Below are positions 36,942 through 39,523 of a DNA stretch of 39,523 nt, piece after piece (positions within the stretch are counted from its first letter, which is position 1; each line of letters starts with the position of its first letter). This DNA comes from Chloroflexota bacterium (lineage in GTDB: Bacteria; Chloroflexota; Limnocylindria; Limnocylindrales; CSP1-4). The notes beneath the pieces are model-generated. The model had not been told where the DNA came from and ran no database searches. It was given only the letters and a program-made list of their open reading frames with translations. Made by a program: the position numbers and the translations under genes. The stretch lies in NCBI GenBank assembly GCA_025454515.1, contig JALOOH010000006.1:1-39523 (forward strand), written 5' to 3'.

Positions 36942-38471
36942 GTGTCCATCGAGGTCCCGGCCGCGCAGGGCGCGGTCCTGCCCATCCTCTCCCACTACAT
37001 CGGCGGCACCGCGGTCGAGGTCCTTCCGGAGAAGACCGGGCCCGTCTACAACCCGGCGACGGGCCAGGTAATCGCCCGCGTCCCGCGCGGCGGCAAGTCC
37101 GAGGTCGACGCCGCGGTCGAGGCCGCGAGCGCCGCGTACCCGGCGTGGCGGGACATGCCGCTCATCGCGCGGAGCAACATCTTCTTCGCCTTCCGCAACC
37201 TGATGTACGAGCACCGCGAGGAGCTCGCCCGCCTCGTCACGCGCGACCACGGCAAGACGTTCCCGGACGCCCTCGCCGAGGTCCTGCGCGGCATCGAGAC
37301 GATCGACTTCGCGTGCGGGTTGCCGGTCCACCTGGCCGGCATGATGACCCCCAACGTGTCGAACAAGGTGGACGCGTTCACGCTGCGTGCCCCGCTCGGC
37401 GTCGTCGCCGCGATCACCCCGTTCAACTTCCCGGTGATGGTCCCGACCTGGATCTACCCGATCGCCCTCATGTGCGGCAACACGGTGATCCTCAAGCCGT
37501 CGAGCCACACGCCGGGCGCGACGCAGCTGCAGGCCGAGCTCTGGACGCAGGCGGGCGGCCCCGACGGCACGTTCAACATCGTGTACGGCGGCCGCGAGGC
37601 GGTCTCTGCGATCGTCGAGCACCCGGGCATCAAGGCGATCCAGTTCGTCGGCTCCACCGCGGTGGGCCGCTACGTCTACGAGGAGGGCACCAAGCGCGGC
37701 AAGCGCGTGGGCGCGTACACCTCCGCGAAGAACGCGATGCTCGTCCTGCCGGACGCGGACCTCGACCTGGTCGCGGACGCGGCGGTCGCTTCGGGCTACG
37801 GCTCCGCGGGCGAGCGCTGCATGGCCCAGACGCTCATGATCGCGGTCGGCGACACCGGGGAGCGCCTCAAGCCCAAGATCCTCGATCGGATCGCCAGGCT
37901 CAAGATCAGCGACGGCATGGAGCCGGGCGCCGACATGGGCCCGATGTACTCCACGGAGCACCGCGCGTCGGTCATCGAGTGGATCGGCGTGGGCGAGGCC
38001 GAGGGCGCCGAGCTGCTCGTCGACGGTCGGACCTTCCAGGGCCCCAATCCGGACGGCTTCTTCCTGGGCGTGACGCTCTTCGACCACGTGACGCCGGAGA
38101 TGAAGATCTACCAGGAGGAGATCTTCGGGCCGGTCTTCGGCATCGTGTACGCCGACACGTTCGAGGAGGGCCTCAAGCTCATCAACGACCACAAGTACGC
38201 CAACGGCACCGCGGTCTTCACGACCGACGGCGGCGCCGCCCGGCGGTTCAAGCTCGAGGTCGAGGTCCCGATGATCGGCGTCAACGTGCCGATCCCGGTC
38301 CCCGCCGGCTACATGAGCTTCTCCGGGTCCAAGGAGTCCGCGATCGGCGACCTCGCGATGCGTGGCGAGGACGGCGTCCGCTTCTTCACCCAGCAGAAGA
38401 TGGTCACCGAGCGCTGGCCCGAGCCCGGCAAGCAGGGCCCGCTCTCGCTGGTCTTCCCCGGCAACAGCTGA
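36942..38471 (+). CDS. mmsA: CoA-acylating methylmalonate-semialdehyde dehydrogenase (MmsA/IolA-like); GTG start after an AGGAGGTG RBS
   Basis: HYIGGTAVEVLPEKTGPVYNPATGQVIARVPRGGKSEVDAAVEAASAAYPAWRDMPLIARSNIFFAFRNLMYEHREELARLVTRDHGKT...GSAGERCMAQT...GVNVPIPVPAGYMSFSGSKESAIGD. Confidence 0.94.
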   Translation: MSIEVPAAQGAVLPILSHYIGGTAVEVLPEKTGPVYNPATGQVIARVPRGGKSEVDAAVEAASAAYPAWRDMPLIARSNIFFAFRNLMYEHREELARLVTRDHGKTFPDALAEVLRGIETIDFACGLPVHLAGMMTPNVSNKVDAFTLRAPLGVVAAITPFNFPVMVPTWIYPIALMCGNTVILKPSSHTPGATQLQAELWTQAGGPDGTFNIVYGGREAVSAIVEHPGIKAIQFVGSTAVGRYVYEEGTKRGKRVGAYTSAKNAMLVLPDADLDLVADAAVASGYGSAGERCMAQTLMIAVGDTGERLKPKILDRIARLKISDGMEPGADMGPMYSTEHRASVIEWIGVGEAEGAELLVDGRTFQGPNPDGFFLGVTLFDHVTPEMKIYQEEIFGPVFGIVYADTFEEGLKLINDHKYANGTAVFTTDGGAARRFKLEVEVPMIGVNVPIPVPAGYMSFSGSKESAIGDLAMRGEDGVRFFTQQKMVTERWPEPGKQGPLSLVFPGNS

Positions 38472-38499
38472 GCGCCGGGGCTCGGCCCCGGACACGATC

Positions 38500-38530
38500 G
38501 ACGGCCGCGCCGGTCCCCGGCGCGGCCGTC
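38500..38530. terminator. Perfect 14-bp stem hairpin after mmsA
   Basis: gacggccgcgccgg-tcc-ccggcgcggccgtc, about 30 bp after the stop at 38471 and immediately before the next promoter. Confidence 0.7.
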
Positions 38531-38563
38531 ACGCATCTCCGGCACGGCGCTACCATCGGCGGC

Positions 38564-39403
38564 ATGAGCATGGCCGACGTCCGCACGCTCCGGACCCGTG
38601 TCGCCCGGGAGGGCCGCGCGGTCGTGCGGGAGCGTGACCAGTTCGGCTACGTCCTCATCCTGATCGTCGGCACGATCATCCTGCGGGCCTGGGCCGGTGA
38701 CACGTCGATCGGGATCTTCCTCAGCGTGGTCCTCGGCGGGCTGACGCTCGCCTTCATCCTCCACACGTGCGGCGTCCATCGCCGCCTGCTCATCGCCGTG
38801 GAGACCTTCATCGTCTTCGCGATCATCGTCAGCGGCCTGGGGCTCGTGCTCGGCTCCGCGAACGACGGCCACCAGCTCGCCGGGCTCTTCGGCATCGCCA
38901 TCGCCTTCGGCGCGCCCGTCGCGATCGTCCGTCGCATCGGCACGGCGCCGGTCATCACGTTCCGCGTCGTGCTCGGCGCCCTCGCGATCTACCTGCTGTT
39001 CGGGCTCGCGTACTCCTACCTCTACGCGTTCATCCCGTGGCTGCAGGGGGAGCCGTTCTTCACCCAGACGGACGCGCCGACCTCCACCATCTACCTGTAC
39101 TTCAGCTACATCACGATGGCCACGGTCGGATACGGCGACTACACGCCGGCCACCGACCTTGGGAAGATGCTCGCGGTGTCCCAGGCGCTGCTCGGCCAGC
39201 TCTACCTCGTGTCGGTGGTCGCGGTGATCGTCGGGAACATCGGTCAGGTCCGCCGGTCGCTGCGGGCGATCGCGCCCAGCCTCGCGACGGAGGCCGGGAC
39301 CGACGAGCCGGATGCCGGCGGGATGGCCGCCGAGCAGAACGGGGATCGCCCGGATCCCGGCAACGGCCCGGCGCCCGACAGCGGGGATCGCCCCGCGCCC
39401 TGA
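38564..39403 (+). CDS. Voltage-gated-like 6TM potassium channel-family protein
   Basis: Six hydrophobic segments; pore motif YLYFSYITMATVGYGDYTPATDLGKMLAVSQALLGQLYLVSVVAVIVGN; selectivity filter TVGYGD. Confidence 0.88.
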   Translation: MSMADVRTLRTRVAREGRAVVRERDQFGYVLILIVGTIILRAWAGDTSIGIFLSVVLGGLTLAFILHTCGVHRRLLIAVETFIVFAIIVSGLGLVLGSANDGHQLAGLFGIAIAFGAPVAIVRRIGTAPVITFRVVLGALAIYLLFGLAYSYLYAFIPWLQGEPFFTQTDAPTSTIYLYFSYITMATVGYGDYTPATDLGKMLAVSQALLGQLYLVSVVAVIVGNIGQVRRSLRAIAPSLATEAGTDEPDAGGMAAEQNGDRPDPGNGPAPDSGDRPAP

Positions 39404-39416
39404 GGAGGTCTCCCGG

Positions 39417-39523
39417 ATGGACGACGCCCTCCCGCGGCTTGACGCCGCGCTGCCCGACGGCCTCGAGCTGCGTCGGGCCACCCGGGAGACGGTACGGGAG
39501 GCCCTCTCGCCGCTCTTCACCGC
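39417..39523 (+). CDS. Truncated ORF at the window edge (start MDDALPRLDAALPDGLELRRATRETVREALSPLFT...), function not assignable
   Basis: ATG preceded by tgaggaggtctcccgg (RBS); runs off the window. Confidence 0.5.
   Translation, partial: MDDALPRLDAALPDGLELRRATRETVREALSPLFT

Overview
High-GC bacterial chromosome segment; codon style and gene content suggest a Chloroflexota/Actinomycetota-like genome, but taxonomy is inference only. I support about 37 coding regions.

Left part (1-22.9 kb), mostly housekeeping and accessory genes: C-terminal part of an alkyl sulfatase-like protein, MTA/SAH nucleosidase, membrane-anchored sulfite-oxidase-like molybdopterin protein, MBL-fold hydrolase, tag, metX-metY, an MFS transporter divergent from a large AAA/LuxR regulator, a cupredoxin lipoprotein, AlaX-type editing protein, a TetR regulator, a TM protein with two SH3-like repeats, a lipoprotein, pntA1-pntA2-pntB, and a LiaF-like protein.

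Right part (23-36.8 kb), the main find: three divergent MttB-family (COG5598, non-pyrrolysine) methyltransferases around one methyl-corrinoid protein, then a tandem-ACT protein. These are followed by a six-gene hdrC-hdrB-hdrA-mvhD-mvhG-mvhA cluster with a [NiFe]-hydrogenase maturation protease. Five of the six junctions are ATGA overlaps. Together they look like a bacterial corrinoid methyl-transfer plus electron-bifurcating hydrogenase/heterodisulfide-reductase-like module. The window then runs through mmsA, a 6TM potassium-channel-like protein and a truncated ORF.

Two non-coding observations stand out. (i) A roughly 250-bp intergenic element occurs twice (17841-18090 and 28280-28529; about 88% identical, no gaps, hand-aligned) and is built around TTCACC-N-GGTGAA palindromes. 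(ii) Six genes have a -10-like hexamer only 6-8 nt before the start codon, suggesting leaderless transcription. No CRISPR, rRNA, tRNA or transposase was found.
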